The translations under genes and the position numbers were made by a program. Below, piece by piece: positions 44,911 to 52,991 of a stretch of 64,000 nt of DNA. The stretch is from Marinigracilibium pacificum (lineage in GTDB: Bacteria; Bacteroidota; Bacteroidia; Cytophagales; Cyclobacteriaceae), in contig NZ_JABBNU010000006.1 in NCBI RefSeq assembly GCF_012926615.1, positions 124,001-188,000 of the forward strand, read 5' to 3'. Under the pieces are notes generated by a model. It was not told where the DNA came from and ran no database searches. It saw only the letters and a program-made list of their open reading frames with translations. The stretch's first letter is position 1. Every line of letters starts with the position of its first letter.

Positions 44911-45369
44911 TTATTCTGTCCCAAACACTTTTCCATTTAATGTGTGAGTGCAACAGTCACAAAAGGGTTCCAAATCTTTTGCTTTCAACTCCGGATTTGA
45001 AAGTTGTAACTTATTAGTAATATCAACATACATCCCGGAGAAGTATGTGGAATTGCCGACACGCACATAATCTTTCTTATCATTTTCATCCAGAGCTACT
45101 AACCAAAAGATAGGTTCTGTTTTATTTAACCGCGATTTTACTTCACTAAAGATTTCATCCCAATCTTTTCCAACTTTGGATAATAGAAATCTAAAAAGAG
45201 GGGTGTAATCTAAGCCTCTTTCCTTTTTTCCATGCATTGAGCCCTTTGTTTGTTCACTTGTTTCGGCTTTTTTGTGGCGTGAATTTTTAAAGTCTCCACC
45301 AAAATCATGATGGACACCTCTAGCACGTGTATTTACCTTTCTATATAGTGGTTTTTTATTTCTATCCAT
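44911..45369 (-). CDS. conserved hypothetical protein (cassette)
   Basis: 152 aa, soluble. The N-terminus is basic: NKKPLYRKVNTRARGVHHDF, followed by RGLDYTPLFRFLLSKVGKDWDEI near 75. C-terminal CDCCTHTLNGKV near 139 (CxCC) could bind metal. I recall this protein type from other Bacteroidota but know no function. Start 17 bp from U4. Confidence 0.55.
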   Translation of the reverse strand: MDRNKKPLYRKVNTRARGVHHDFGGDFKNSRHKKAETSEQTKGSMHGKKERGLDYTPLFRFLLSKVGKDWDEIFSEVKSRLNKTEPIFWLVALDENDKKDYVRVGNSTYFSGMYVDITNKLQLSNPELKAKDLEPFCDCCTHTLNGKVFGTE

Positions 45370-45386
45370 AAGGTTTTATAAATTAA

Positions 45387-45552
45387 ACACAACCCAGGGA
45401 TAACACTCACTAAGTGACTATTATCTCATATAAGTTGTTGATTTATTTAGTTAATAATTCCCTTTAAAGTCAACTAAAAATAGCTGCTGATTGAGCTAAA
45501 TCAAATGTTTTTGTTATAAATACCAATAGGTGACCAGGATACAATCCTTACT
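45387..45552. repeat. attC-like repeat unit U4
   Basis: ACACAACCC...AAGTTGTTG outer ends, inner GATAACACTCAC/AGTGACTATTATC hairpin, then the tail CCCTTTAAAGT...AAATAGCTGCTGATTGAG...AATACC. It is nearly the same as U5 across about 160 bp. The two flank the mazEF genes. Confidence 0.65.
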
Positions 45553-45558
45553 TTTTTT

Positions 45559-45600
45559 AAAGTTCGAATTTACGCTAGCTCAAGACTTCAGACAGTGGGA
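45559..45600. repeat. hairpin repeat, copy 3
   Basis: AAGTTCGAATTTACGCTAGCTCAAGACTTCAGACAGTGGG in two arms; variant loop GCTAGCTCAAG. Lies 3' of mazF. Confidence 0.45.
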
Positions 45601-45629
45601 TGAGGATCTTAGCTTTTCCTTACAGTTTA

Positions 45630-45953
45630 TTAATCTACAAATGTTTCTTTAATCACGAGTTTGGTTTTTTGGATTTCCTTTTGTGATAGACGATCCATTA
45701 ACTTAATTATCCTCTGTTTATCTATAGTCCTTATTTGGTCAATAACAATCCATCCTTGTTTATTATTATGTTTAACACTAACTCTTGTTGGGTATTTCCT
45801 TGATGAACTAGTCATAGGAGCAATTGTTACAGTATTTAAATACTTATTCATCTCATCAGGTGAGATGATTACACATGGACGTGTTTTTTTAATTTCACTG
45901 CCAATAGTTGGGGCGAGATTTACCAAGATGATATCATATTGATTTAATTCCAT
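45630..45953 (-). CDS. mazF: MazF/PemK-family toxin
   Basis: 107 aa, family length. MELNQYDIILVNLAPTIGSEIKKTRPCVIIS is the usual MazF N-terminus, with the catalytic Arg in KTRP, APMTSSSRKYPTRV near 45 and the Asp-Gln-Ile-Arg motif at about 73. Expected to be an mRNA-cleaving endoribonuclease. It overlaps the mazE gene by 10 bp and follows it. Confidence 0.9.
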   Translation of the reverse strand: MELNQYDIILVNLAPTIGSEIKKTRPCVIISPDEMNKYLNTVTIAPMTSSSRKYPTRVSVKHNNKQGWIVIDQIRTIDKQRIIKLMDRLSQKEIQKTKLVIKETFVD

Positions 45954-46189
45954 TCCTCAAAATTTTCATCATCGAAGACATCATCCATCAATAATTTATC
46001 ATCCCCTTCTTCATGCATCTTTTTAAAAGCTTTCTCCCATCCTTTGCGAGGTTCCGGAATAGGTTTTAAGATAATGTATCCCTTTTCAAGGATTAGCTCA
46101 ACTTTATCCTTTATATTATATTTCTCTAATAGCGTTTTGCTTAGGCGAATACCCTTTGAGTTACCTATTTGAACAATTGATATATCCAT
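45944..46189 (-). CDS. mazE: MazE-like antitoxin, AbrB-type
   Basis: 81 aa. N-terminal AbrB/SpoVT swapped-hairpin DNA-binding domain VQIGNSKGIRLSKTLL, acidic C-terminus (DDVFDDENFEEWN) that would wrap MazF. It precedes and overlaps mazF, so the pair is one operon. The start is 69 bp from U5. Confidence 0.88.
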   Translation of the reverse strand: MDISIVQIGNSKGIRLSKTLLEKYNIKDKVELILEKGYIILKPIPEPRKGWEKAFKKMHEEGDDKLLMDDVFDDENFEEWN

Positions 46190-46258
46190 TACCTTTAATT
46201 TAGTAATTACAAAGTTAATACAATTTTATAACGAATGGAAATAGTTTAAGTTTTATAG

Positions 46259-46424
46259 TGGGTAACGCAGAGATAACCCTCACTCAATGATTCTTATCCT
46301 GTATATGTTGTTGATTTATTTAGTTAATAATTTCCTTTAAAGTCCCCTAAAATAGCTGCTGATTGAACTAAATCAAATGTTTTTGTTATAAATACCGATA
46401 AGTAACCGGGACACAATGCCCGCT
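46259..46424. repeat. attC-like repeat unit U5
   Basis: GGTAACGC...ATGTTGTTG outer ends; close copy of U4 from GTTGTTGATTTATTTAG to AATACCnATAnGTnACC. The outer end towards mazE is GTTACCC rather than GTTGTGT. The remaining sequence of 46190-46537 is the AT-rich mazE leader and the hairpin at 46433. Confidence 0.6.
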
Positions 46425-46432
46425 TTTAATTG

Positions 46433-46470
46433 AAAGTCTGAAGTTGCACTAGCTCAAGACTTAAGACAAC
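46433..46470. repeat. hairpin repeat, copy 4
   Basis: AAAGTCTGAAGTTGCACTAGCTCAAGACTTAAGACAAC, a degenerate copy with the GCTCAAGACT variant shared with copy 3. It is followed by CGCACAAG...TTGCACAAG before the GNAT stop. Confidence 0.4.
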
Positions 46471-46537
46471 TTGGACCAACCCAGACCAATAGTTGGTCTT
46501 CCTGATTCGCACAAGAAAATCATTGCACAAGTGGTGG

Positions 46538-47014
46538 CTAGCATTTAATGTCATCACTTGTTTTATCAATTTTCATTTCCATTTTAATGGCATTTTCATT
46601 GGCCATATAATAATCTTTTAGTGTTTTTATAACAACAAAACCTTTTGATAGATACCAGTCAATAAGCTTTGGGTTATTTTCTCTTGCTTCTAGTTTTATG
46701 CTTTTATAATTATTGGATATTGCAAATTCTTTGATGTATTCAAGTAATTCGTTACCAATTCCATAGTTTTGATATTTAGCTAATATTCCTATCGAATAAA
46801 TTCGAAGCATATGTTTATACTTAAACAAAACAGCTGAGCCCACTGCATCCTTTGTTGTTTTATCTTCAACTATGATGATTTCCTGAAATGAGCTTTTAAG
46901 ACCTCTCTTTAGATTGATTTTTGCTGATTGTTGAAATTCCGGGAAAGTGGTCTGTTCAAGTGCTACAAGAAAGTCAATATCCTTGCTATTTGCTTTGCGA
47001 AAATGGAGTTTCAT
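46538..47014 (-). CDS. GNAT family N-acetyltransferase
   Basis: 158 aa. Start MKLHFRKANSKDIDFLVALEQTTFP is typical of GNAT. Acetyl-CoA site: RIYSIGILAKYQNYGIGNELLEYI near residues 71-94 (Q-x-x-G-x-G/A), with KLEARENNPKLIDWYLSKGFVV near 113. Acceptor not predictable. A common cargo type in integron-like arrays. Confidence 0.85.
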   Translation of the reverse strand: MKLHFRKANSKDIDFLVALEQTTFPEFQQSAKINLKRGLKSSFQEIIIVEDKTTKDAVGSAVLFKYKHMLRIYSIGILAKYQNYGIGNELLEYIKEFAISNNYKSIKLEARENNPKLIDWYLSKGFVVIKTLKDYYMANENAIKMEMKIDKTSDDIKC

Positions 47015-47264
47015 TTATTCAAATTATATCTTTTGCACCTCTTTCTTTCTCTCATTGAATGCTAACATTTAGTATAAAGCACACCAACTGAAGGGTATTG
47101 CGTATAAGTTTTGTTTAACAAATCCTGCTTCGTCGGAAAACTTCAAAGTTTCTAATTCAGGAGGAGTTCTTATTAACATTTAATCTTCAAAATTATGAAA
47201 AAAAGTATAACAATAATTGATAGGAGATTAGAAAGTGTTTCTGAATTTTCCATTCAATACAAAT
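47015..47264. other. intergenic region with possible repeat remnant
   Basis: GCTAACATTTAG...TATAAGTTTTGTTTAACA at about 47054-47112 has attC-like ends (GTTAGC on the gene-start side) but its inner arms do not match the other units. No gene seen. Confidence 0.3.
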
Positions 47265-47330
47265 GCTAACAACGATCCATTAAAATTTCTGGTAAAAGCC
47301 GGAGCACCCTAACCAATTATGCCCGTTGCC
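47265..47330. repeat. attC-like repeat U6 (divergent)
   Basis: GCTAACAACGATCC and GCCCGTTGCC form the ends, about 66 nt apart, with a GC-richer middle. It lies 3' of the lipoprotein cassette. The sequence TATCGGCGACTCGAATGCTTAGTTATTG follows at 47363-47390 in pieces and has a close match beside 50915-50940. Confidence 0.4.
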
Positions 47331-47396
47331 TTGCACATATGGCTCTGCTTTCAAATACCTATCGGCGACTCGAATGCTTAGTTATTGTGAGTCGTA

Positions 47397-47873
47397 TCAT
47401 TCAAAGTCATCCGCTTTTAAGTATTCACTAGTATCCATTTCAATTCCCGCTGATTTATCAATTATTGTTGAAGTTGAATCTAATACTGAAAGTTTTACTA
47501 TTCCCTGATTATATCGAATAAGTAATTGTTTTGAATATGTATCAGGAACCCAAAATCCCATATCCTTAAGTGAAGAATATGTATATAATTTTGAGCCGTT
47601 ACAGACCAGAGTCTTACTCACATTACTATTGTCATTCGGAGTAAAACTATTTTGATTTATTGTTGCTAAAAACGTACTGTCATTAAGGTATTCATCAATT
47701 ATTAAATGAGTATTTAAGTGATTGTTAGAATCAATTCCAAGATTCACCAGAATTTCACAATATATTTGATTCGAAAGGTCATATTTAACATCTACATATT
47801 CACTATTATTAAATGAACATCCCAATTGAAATAATAAAATTATATTGAATATGATGTTTTTATAAAAATTCAT
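47397..47873 (-). CDS. hypothetical lipoprotein (cassette)
   Basis: 158 aa. Signal MNFYKNIIFNIILLFQLGC with Cys at 19. The remaining 139 residues form a beta-rich domain, ending SAGIEMDTSEYLKADDFE. No family recognised. Start 14 bp from U7. Confidence 0.55.
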   Translation of the reverse strand: MNFYKNIIFNIILLFQLGCSFNNSEYVDVKYDLSNQIYCEILVNLGIDSNNHLNTHLIIDEYLNDSTFLATINQNSFTPNDNSNVSKTLVCNGSKLYTYSSLKDMGFWVPDTYSKQLLIRYNQGIVKLSVLDSTSTIIDKSAGIEMDTSEYLKADDFE

Positions 47874-47887
47874 GCTCTTTTATGACA

Positions 47888-48072
47888 TACAACGAGTGAA
47901 TAAGCACGACTCTAATGTTCATATTCCTTATATAACTTCGTTGTTTGTTTTGTTAATAAATTCCTTTAAAAACCCCTAAAATAGCTCTTGACTGAGTAAA
48001 ATCAAATACCCCTTTTATAAATACTTGTTTGAAAACATATATGACCGGGATTCAATCCCTTCTTTTCATTAG
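47888..48072. repeat. attC-like repeat unit U7
   Basis: TACAACGAGTGAATAAGCACGAC...ATAACTTCGTTGTTTG, then the tail TTTAAAAACCCCTAAAATAGCTCTTGACT...ACATATATGACCGGGATTC. The tail matches U9 almost base for base over about 180 bp. Confidence 0.75.
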
Positions 48073-48112
48073 AAGTTTGAAGTTACGCTATCGCTAAACT
48101 TCGAACAGCAGG
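48072..48112. repeat. hairpin repeat, copy 5
   Basis: Arms GAAGTTTGAAGTTACGC and GCTAAACTTCGAAC enclose TATC. It lies left of the GxxExxY gene, with copy 6 on its right, both in the same orientation. Confidence 0.6.
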
Positions 48113-48256
48113 GATACAATGATTATTTAGGAAAAGATAAATGAAATAACCGTTTATTTCTTTATTGTAATTTTATTTTCAGTTATTTTATCAAATCCAT
48201 TTTGTCTGAATCTCGATTTTCAGGATTCAGTGATTTTGAGGATTATTAAAATAGAT

Positions 48257-48646
48257 ATGAATAAAAAGGATCTTGATGAAATAACGTATAAAATAAATGG
48301 TTGTGCAATGAAGGTGCATAATCATCTAGGTAACGGATTTCAAGAAGTGATTTATCAAAGGTGTTTAGCAATTGAATTAGAAAGAGCTGATTTATCTTTT
48401 GAAAGAGAAAAAGATCATACGATTTATTATCAAGGAATTGAAGTAGGGACTAGAAGAGCAGATTTTATTGTGGAAGGTGAAATTGTAGTTGAAATCAAAG
48501 CATTAATTTCACTTGAAAATGTGCATTTGGCTCAAGCGAAGAATTATTTAGTTTCGTATAATAAAGCTATTGGACTATTGTTGAATTTTGGCGCAAGAAG
48601 TTTGGAAATTAAAAAAGTGTACAATAATTATCCTGTTAAATCTTAA
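48257..48646 (+). CDS. GxxExxY family protein
   Basis: About 129 aa from MNKKDLDEI. Named motif GNGFQEVIYQRCL near 27, plus GIEVGTRRADFIVEGEIVVEIKAL near 60-83, a PD-(D/E)xK-like core with D, E-x-K. The family is widespread in environmental bacteria; its function is unsettled. It is the only plus-strand gene in the array and is bracketed by two direct copies of the hairpin repeat, suggesting a separate mobile unit. Confidence 0.85.
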   Translation: MNKKDLDEITYKINGCAMKVHNHLGNGFQEVIYQRCLAIELERADLSFEREKDHTIYYQGIEVGTRRADFIVEGEIVVEIKALISLENVHLAQAKNYLVSYNKAIGLLLNFGARSLEIKKVYNNYPVKS

Positions 48647-48675
48647 AATCCACCAAATCCTGATTCAGACAGAAA

Positions 48676-48718
48676 ATGTTCGAAGTTACGCTATCGCTAA
48701 ACTCCGAATAGCGGGAGA
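48676..48718. repeat. hairpin repeat, copy 6
   Basis: ATGTTCGAAGTTACGCTATCGC followed by TAAACTCCGAATAGCGGGAGA. Same orientation as copy 5. Confidence 0.6.
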
Positions 48719-49026
48719 TAAATTACAGAGTGAGTTTGAGAGTGAGTGTGGAGAAGGTTAATACCACACTACATCGTCATTTCGAACATTTTGTGCTGAT
48801 AGCCGAGAGGCGTCTCAGCAAGTGAGAAATCTGTTTGTGTATTATACTAAAGTTCTAGATATTAGGGGCTTGTTTTTTGATTACTTCATGCTGTTTGGAG
48901 TGTTCTGCCGGATTACTTCAAATCCTTTTGTAAAATACAGAGTCTGTGACTCGTACATTCTACAACCAAATTGTATTTGTAAAATAAAAAGCTCGATTTT
49001 ATTTCCCCAATGGCATAAAAATACCG
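48719..49026. other. intergenic region, no gene seen
   Basis: Contains CGTCATTTCGAAC...CAGCAAGTGAGAAATCTG near 48777-48834, a form of the CGTCATTTCGA...GAGAAATCT palindromic repeat seen in many Bacteroidota. No coding frame supported. Confidence 0.35.
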
Positions 49027-49911
49027 TTATAGTGGATGTTGGGTAACATATGTTTCTAATTCGATATTTTTTAATTGAAGCTTTAACAAAGAAAGCCTGT
49101 AAAGCATTTCAGTTACACTATTATCCTGAATGTTATCATTTAGAAGATAATTCTTAATCCTTTTAAGTTTTTCTACTTGATCAATACTTTCAATTAACAC
49201 ATAGAGCGTTGTTATTTTAAAATCTAGTTCATCTAAATACCCAGAATTTAATACAATTTTGTTTGGAACATTATCATTATTGCTATTTACTACTTCTCCA
49301 TATTTATTTACCCCACCACTTTGCTCAATAAGTTTAATTTCAATTTCTTCAATTAGATCATATACCTCTATAAAGGAGGGGTTTTTATCCTTAATGACAA
49401 TATTTGATAGGTCAAATTCTGTAAAAACTCTTAGGTTTTCTAATCTTTCAATACTCTCTTTGGAAACTGAATTTTTAAAATGAAATAATTCTAAAAGTGA
49501 AAAAAGAATTAAAGGTGTGATGAGTAATAAAATATCAGATGAATTATAAATATTTATGTTTTTACTTTTTACAGCTGATAGTATCAAAACTATTATAAAC
49601 GATATGAATAACACTGTTGAAACTACAAATAAGTAATTTGATAATTCCCAAAAGCCAATCCAATATTTTATCAGTATTAATCTACTAAAAATTAGTATTA
49701 AAACACTTGAACATGAAAGTAAGATTAGTAACATTCTATATGGATATTTAGATTCCTTTTTTTGTTTTAATATTCCATAAATTGAAATTCCCAAAACAAC
49801 AAGAATAAATGTGTATAATCCATATACAGCATACACAGTGTCACTCCAAAAAGCAATAACAGCTACCACCGTGAGTGAAAAAAGTAGAAAAAATATTCCC
49901 TTATGTTTCAT
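49027..49911 (-). CDS. hypothetical membrane protein (cassette)
   Basis: 294 aa. Five hydrophobic helices in residues 5-165 and a helical C-terminal domain with IEIKLIEQSGGVNKYGEVVNS near 205, a stretch that recalls the N-terminal domain of GldM-type proteins, though the context does not support a secretion role. Start is 16 bp from U8. Confidence 0.5.
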   Translation of the reverse strand: MKHKGIFFLLFSLTVVAVIAFWSDTVYAVYGLYTFILVVLGISIYGILKQKKESKYPYRMLLILLSCSSVLILIFSRLILIKYWIGFWELSNYLFVVSTVLFISFIIVLILSAVKSKNINIYNSSDILLLITPLILFSLLELFHFKNSVSKESIERLENLRVFTEFDLSNIVIKDKNPSFIEVYDLIEEIEIKLIEQSGGVNKYGEVVNSNNDNVPNKIVLNSGYLDELDFKITTLYVLIESIDQVEKLKRIKNYLLNDNIQDNSVTEMLYRLSLLKLQLKNIELETYVTQHPL

Positions 49912-49927
49912 AGTAATTTAATTGCCA

Positions 49928-50139
49928 CCAACAAGTTAATAAGAGCGACTGTATTGCTCTTATCCATATATAACTTCGTTGTTTGTTTTGTTATAAATCC
50001 CTTTAAAAACCCCTAAAATAGGTCTTGATTGATCAAAATCAAATTTCAATAAGAAATAAACCCGGTCGGTCCAAGATCAATCTTGAACCAGTTCTTAACC
50101 TACCAAGTTTGCACAAGTAATGCTTGCGCGAGAGGGGGG
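49928..50139. repeat. attC-like repeat unit U8
   Basis: CCAACAAGTTAATAAGAGCGAC...TAACTTCGTTGTTTG, tail with TTGATTGATCAAAATCAAAT, GGTCGGTCCAAGATCAATCTTG and the GCACAAGTAATGCTTGCGC hairpin. The tail matches U11 and U12. Confidence 0.72.
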
Positions 50140-50148
50140 TACACTAGC

Positions 50149-50445
50149 TTATATTTTTATTTTTTTTAAATCTCTTCTAGAATCCCAAATTCTGATTATT
50201 TCAATTCGGTTTGATTTAATCAGGTAAAAAATCAAATAATGCCTAACTATTTTTATTCGAATATTCTTATAGTCTGATTTTTTTCCGGATTCAGGATTAG
50301 TTGATATTAATTTGATAGCCTGGTTGAATAAATTATTTAATCTGATGCTATATGTTTTGGACTTGTTTCTTTTGAACCAATATTCTAAAATGTCAAACTT
50401 ATCCTTAACCGCACTTTTAGACCAAATTACTTCGTATTTAACCAT
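50149..50445 (-). CDS. RelE/ParE-type toxin
   Basis: 98 aa. YEVIWSKSAVKDKFDILEYW near the N-terminus, SIRLNNLFNQAIKLISTNPESGK near 33, and C-terminal YLIFYLIKSNRIEIIRIWDSRRD, with the usual Arg/Trp/Asp tail. ParE-like toxins target gyrase, RelE-like ones cleave mRNA; which applies here is open. It overlaps the upstream antitoxin gene by 19 bp. Confidence 0.82.
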   Translation of the reverse strand: MVKYEVIWSKSAVKDKFDILEYWFKRNKSKTYSIRLNNLFNQAIKLISTNPESGKKSDYKNIRIKIVRHYLIFYLIKSNRIEIIRIWDSRRDLKKIKI

Positions 50446-50660
50446 TCTTTGAAAAAATTATCAACGTCTTTCTGATTCATGGATTTACCTTCATCAATAT
50501 CTTTAAGACCTTGATCAATTGCACTTTTTTGTTCAGTATTAAGTTCAATTATCTCTGTTGAAAGATTCATTTCTAGTTCAATCATTTCAAGCATATCCTC
50601 GAGAATTTTTTCATCCTTAATATGCTGAATCCGCTCTAAAAGTTTCTCTCTAGTATTCAT
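50427..50660 (-). CDS. antitoxin of the RelE/ParE pair
   Basis: 77 aa from MNTREKLLERIQHI; an upstream ATG at 50687 gives nine more residues. Helical, with acidic stretch TEIIELNTEQKSAIDQGLKDIDEGK near 36-60, followed by VDNFFKEWLN, as in small antitoxins of ParE/RelE-type modules (addiction-module component). It directly precedes and overlaps the toxin. Confidence 0.78.
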   Translation of the reverse strand: MNTREKLLERIQHIKDEKILEDMLEMIELEMNLSTEIIELNTEQKSAIDQGLKDIDEGKSMNQKDVDNFFKEWLNTK

Positions 50661-50710
50661 ACTATAATTATACGAAAAATATTTCATTTGGTCTTAGTAG
50701 CCCTTGCTTG

Positions 50711-50901
50711 TGCACAACGAGTTAATAAGCACGACACTATTGCCCTTATACCCTTTATAACTTCGTTGTTTGTTTTGTTAATAATTCCCTTTAAAAAGCC
50801 CTAAAATAGCTCTTGATTGATCAAAATCAAATACCCCTTTTATAAATACTTGTTTGAAAACATATATGACCGGGATTCAATCCCTTCTTTTCATTAGAAG
50901 T
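50711..50901. repeat. attC-like repeat unit U9
   Basis: TGCACAACGAGTTAATAAGC...TAACTTCGTTGTTTG; outer pairs ACAACGA/TCGTTGT are perfect, with one bulged base, then GTTA/TAAC. The gene-start end GTTGTGC is closest to the integron core-site consensus. A GGCC-TTTC-GGCC hairpin follows at 50909-50920. Confidence 0.75.
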
Positions 50902-50966
50902 AAGTATAGGCCTTTCGGCCACTCGAATTCTTAGTTATTGGCAAATGTTTTTATTTTTAAATCTGA

Positions 50967-51338
50967 TTAATGAAAATGTAATCCTCCAGTCCAATAAGAG
51001 TGTCCATGAGTTTCATGTCCTGCTAATCCAGGATGTCTATGATAAATTGGTAGTGCTGTGATAACCGCAATTACAGTATAAATCAATAATGCCTTCAGTT
51101 TCAAATTAAGTCTTTCTGTTTTCTTTAGAATTTCTACTAACCCAATAATAGCAAGAAATAGTCCAATCAATTTAAATATAAAGTTCCCAGTACATAATCT
51201 AATATCGAAAGTTCCAAGGTTTGTTGCAAAATAGAGTTCACTGATACAGTCAATTCCATATCTCATTACTTTTAGGTCAGACAAAGTCAGTATAATGATA
51301 ATCGCAATTGAAACTCCTATTGATAGTTTAATTTTCAT
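50967..51338 (-). CDS. hypothetical membrane protein (cassette)
   Basis: About 123 aa from MKIKLSIGVS; the longer frame from 51374 runs into the repeat and is not used. Three transmembrane helices and a His-rich C-terminus (YHRHPGLAGHETHGHSYWTGGLHFH, in pieces) that could bind metal. No family recognised. Start 11 bp from U10. Confidence 0.5.
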   Translation of the reverse strand: MKIKLSIGVSIAIIIILTLSDLKVMRYGIDCISELYFATNLGTFDIRLCTGNFIFKLIGLFLAIIGLVEILKKTERLNLKLKALLIYTVIAVITALPIYHRHPGLAGHETHGHSYWTGGLHFH

Positions 51339-51349
51339 TCCTAATGTTT

Positions 51350-51440
51350 GCCAACGAATTAATAAGCGCGACACTATTGCCCTTATACCCTTTATATCTT
51401 CGTTATTCTTTTTGTTAATAATTCCCTTAAAAAATCCTAG
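51350..51440. repeat. attC-like repeat unit U10
   Basis: GCCAACGAATTAATAAGCGCGAC...ATATCTTCGTTATTC with a short tail to TCCTAGATG. The gene-start end reads CGTTGGC. Confidence 0.68.
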
Positions 51441-51502
51441 ATGTTTAAATTGACTTTATAGAATTTCAGGTTCTACTGTTCGGATTACTAAAAGGCTAAT
51501 TT

Positions 51503-52072
51503 TTATTCCTTTATTTCTTTTCCGTTTTCGTCAATTATATAACAATAACCCTCCCAATCTTTAAGATGAATTTTATCTTCTTCAATTTTAAAAGAGTCAG
51601 TCCCATCTTTAGTAACGAAAATGTCTCTTGCTCCAAATGTCCATTTTGGATTTCCTTCTAAATCAATTCTTGATATTTGAAGCTCTCCATGGATTATAAG
51701 GTCACCTTTGAAGGGATAAATTCCAAAACAGGTTGCTGGATCAAGTCTCTTTTTCCATCTTAAGTCAAGATTGGGTATTGATAGACAGTAAACACTATCA
51801 CAACAACATAGGTAGAGTTTGTCTACATTTATTAGAGCCGATTCTTTATGGATTCCTGTGGCTCCTCCTATTTCACAAACAAGTGCACTTCTAATCTCTT
51901 CATCATTTTCAAATATTCTTATTCCGTGTTTAGAAGTTGGATAATGTCTATCACCATTTACTTCACCTTGGAAGTACTCTACATTGTACGATTCCAAATT
52001 ATCAGTTGAGTTCAGAGTGTATTGTTCAGCGTTTACAAGTTTGATTTTATAAGGTGGTATTTCTAGTTCCAT
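51503..52072 (-). CDS. conserved hypothetical protein (cassette)
   Basis: 189 aa, no signal peptide. Contains LYLCCCDSVYCLSIPNLDLRWKK near 86-108 and GDLIIHGELQISRIDLEGN near 122-140, a beta-propeller-like (PQQ-like) pattern. Known to me as an unnamed Bacteroidota protein type. Start 10 bp from U11. Confidence 0.55.
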   Translation of the reverse strand: MELEIPPYKIKLVNAEQYTLNSTDNLESYNVEYFQGEVNGDRHYPTSKHGIRIFENDEEIRSALVCEIGGATGIHKESALINVDKLYLCCCDSVYCLSIPNLDLRWKKRLDPATCFGIYPFKGDLIIHGELQISRIDLEGNPKWTFGARDIFVTKDGTDSFKIEEDKIHLKDWEGYCYIIDENGKEIKE

Positions 52073-52082
52073 TTTTTTTCTC

Positions 52083-52289
52083 TACAACGAGTTAATAAGC
52101 ACGACACTATTGCTCTTATTCCCCTTATCGTTGTTTGTTTTTTAATAATTCCCTTTAAAAATCCTAAAATAGCTCTTGATTGATCAAAATCAAATTTCAA
52201 TAAGAACTAAACTCGGTCGGTCCAAGATCAATCTTGAACAAGTGCCTAACCTACCAAGTTCGCACAAGTAATACTTGCGCGAGTGGGGG
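52083..52289. repeat. attC-like repeat unit U11
   Basis: TACAACGAGTTAATAAGCACGAC...CCTTATCGTTGTTTG with the long tail. Together with U12 it forms near-identical direct repeats of about 205 bp around the lipoprotein gene. Confidence 0.75.
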
Positions 52290-52301
52290 TGTGCTTTCGT
52301 T

Positions 52302-52976
52302 TTATTTTCTCCAAATGATATATTCTATCTTCCAGTCTTTTATTTGTTCTTCATTGAATTTTAGATTTTCAAAGTCAACCGTATCAGGTAAATAAACATC
52401 TCCAGAAATTTCATACATAATATTTGAGTTTTCAGTATAGGCATATGTATGCTGGTGGTAGTTCGTAAATGTTTTTATTGAATCAGTTCTTTTGCTTTTT
52501 ATATCTTGATATCCATCGCCAACTTTTAATCCATATTCATCGATCACGTAAGGTGATTTAATGAAAATTTCGTTCAATTTCAGCGTATCTTCCCAATCCA
52601 TAGCGAAAAACAGAATTTCATTATCTCCCTTTTTAACTGAATATAGAGGGAAGTCAGGACCGTCCTGTTGTCCCATTTCCTTTGTGATTTCATATCCATC
52701 AAAAGCTTTTCTGATGGAGTTTATCATTTCTGTTCGTTTAAATGGGATTACTAGACCGAAGATTGAATTTTCGTATAATCGATTTAAATCTTCATCATGA
52801 ATTATTGTATCTCCAATTTCTTCCTCCATATGGTTAATCGAAGTTTTTGCAGGTTCGGAGGTTATGATATCCAAATTTGCCATACCTGGAGTTTTTGTCT
52901 CTTCATATTTTTCTGTTTTGTTGGAGGTGCAGCTTAAAAGCGTTATTGCGATTGTAAGTATTATGTAGTTTTTCAT
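52302..52976 (-). CDS. hypothetical lipoprotein (cassette)
   Basis: 224 aa. Signal MKNYIILTIAITLLSC with Cys at 16. Beta-rich mature part with IFGLVIPFKRTEMINSIRKAFDGYEI near 73 and PYVIDEYGLKVGDGYQDIKSKR near 142. No family recognised. Start 15 bp from U12. Confidence 0.55.
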   Translation of the reverse strand: MKNYIILTIAITLLSCTSNKTEKYEETKTPGMANLDIITSEPAKTSINHMEEEIGDTIIHDEDLNRLYENSIFGLVIPFKRTEMINSIRKAFDGYEITKEMGQQDGPDFPLYSVKKGDNEILFFAMDWEDTLKLNEIFIKSPYVIDEYGLKVGDGYQDIKSKRTDSIKTFTNYHQHTYAYTENSNIMYEISGDVYLPDTVDFENLKFNEEQIKDWKIEYIIWRK

Positions 52977-52991
52977 TTTGATCTAATGAAG

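Noticed and set aside
44754-44936. 60-aa reverse-strand ORF at the 3' end of the cassette at 44911-45369
   Set aside because: Overlaps the real gene in another frame; composition is Cys/His/Thr-rich and unlike its neighbours.
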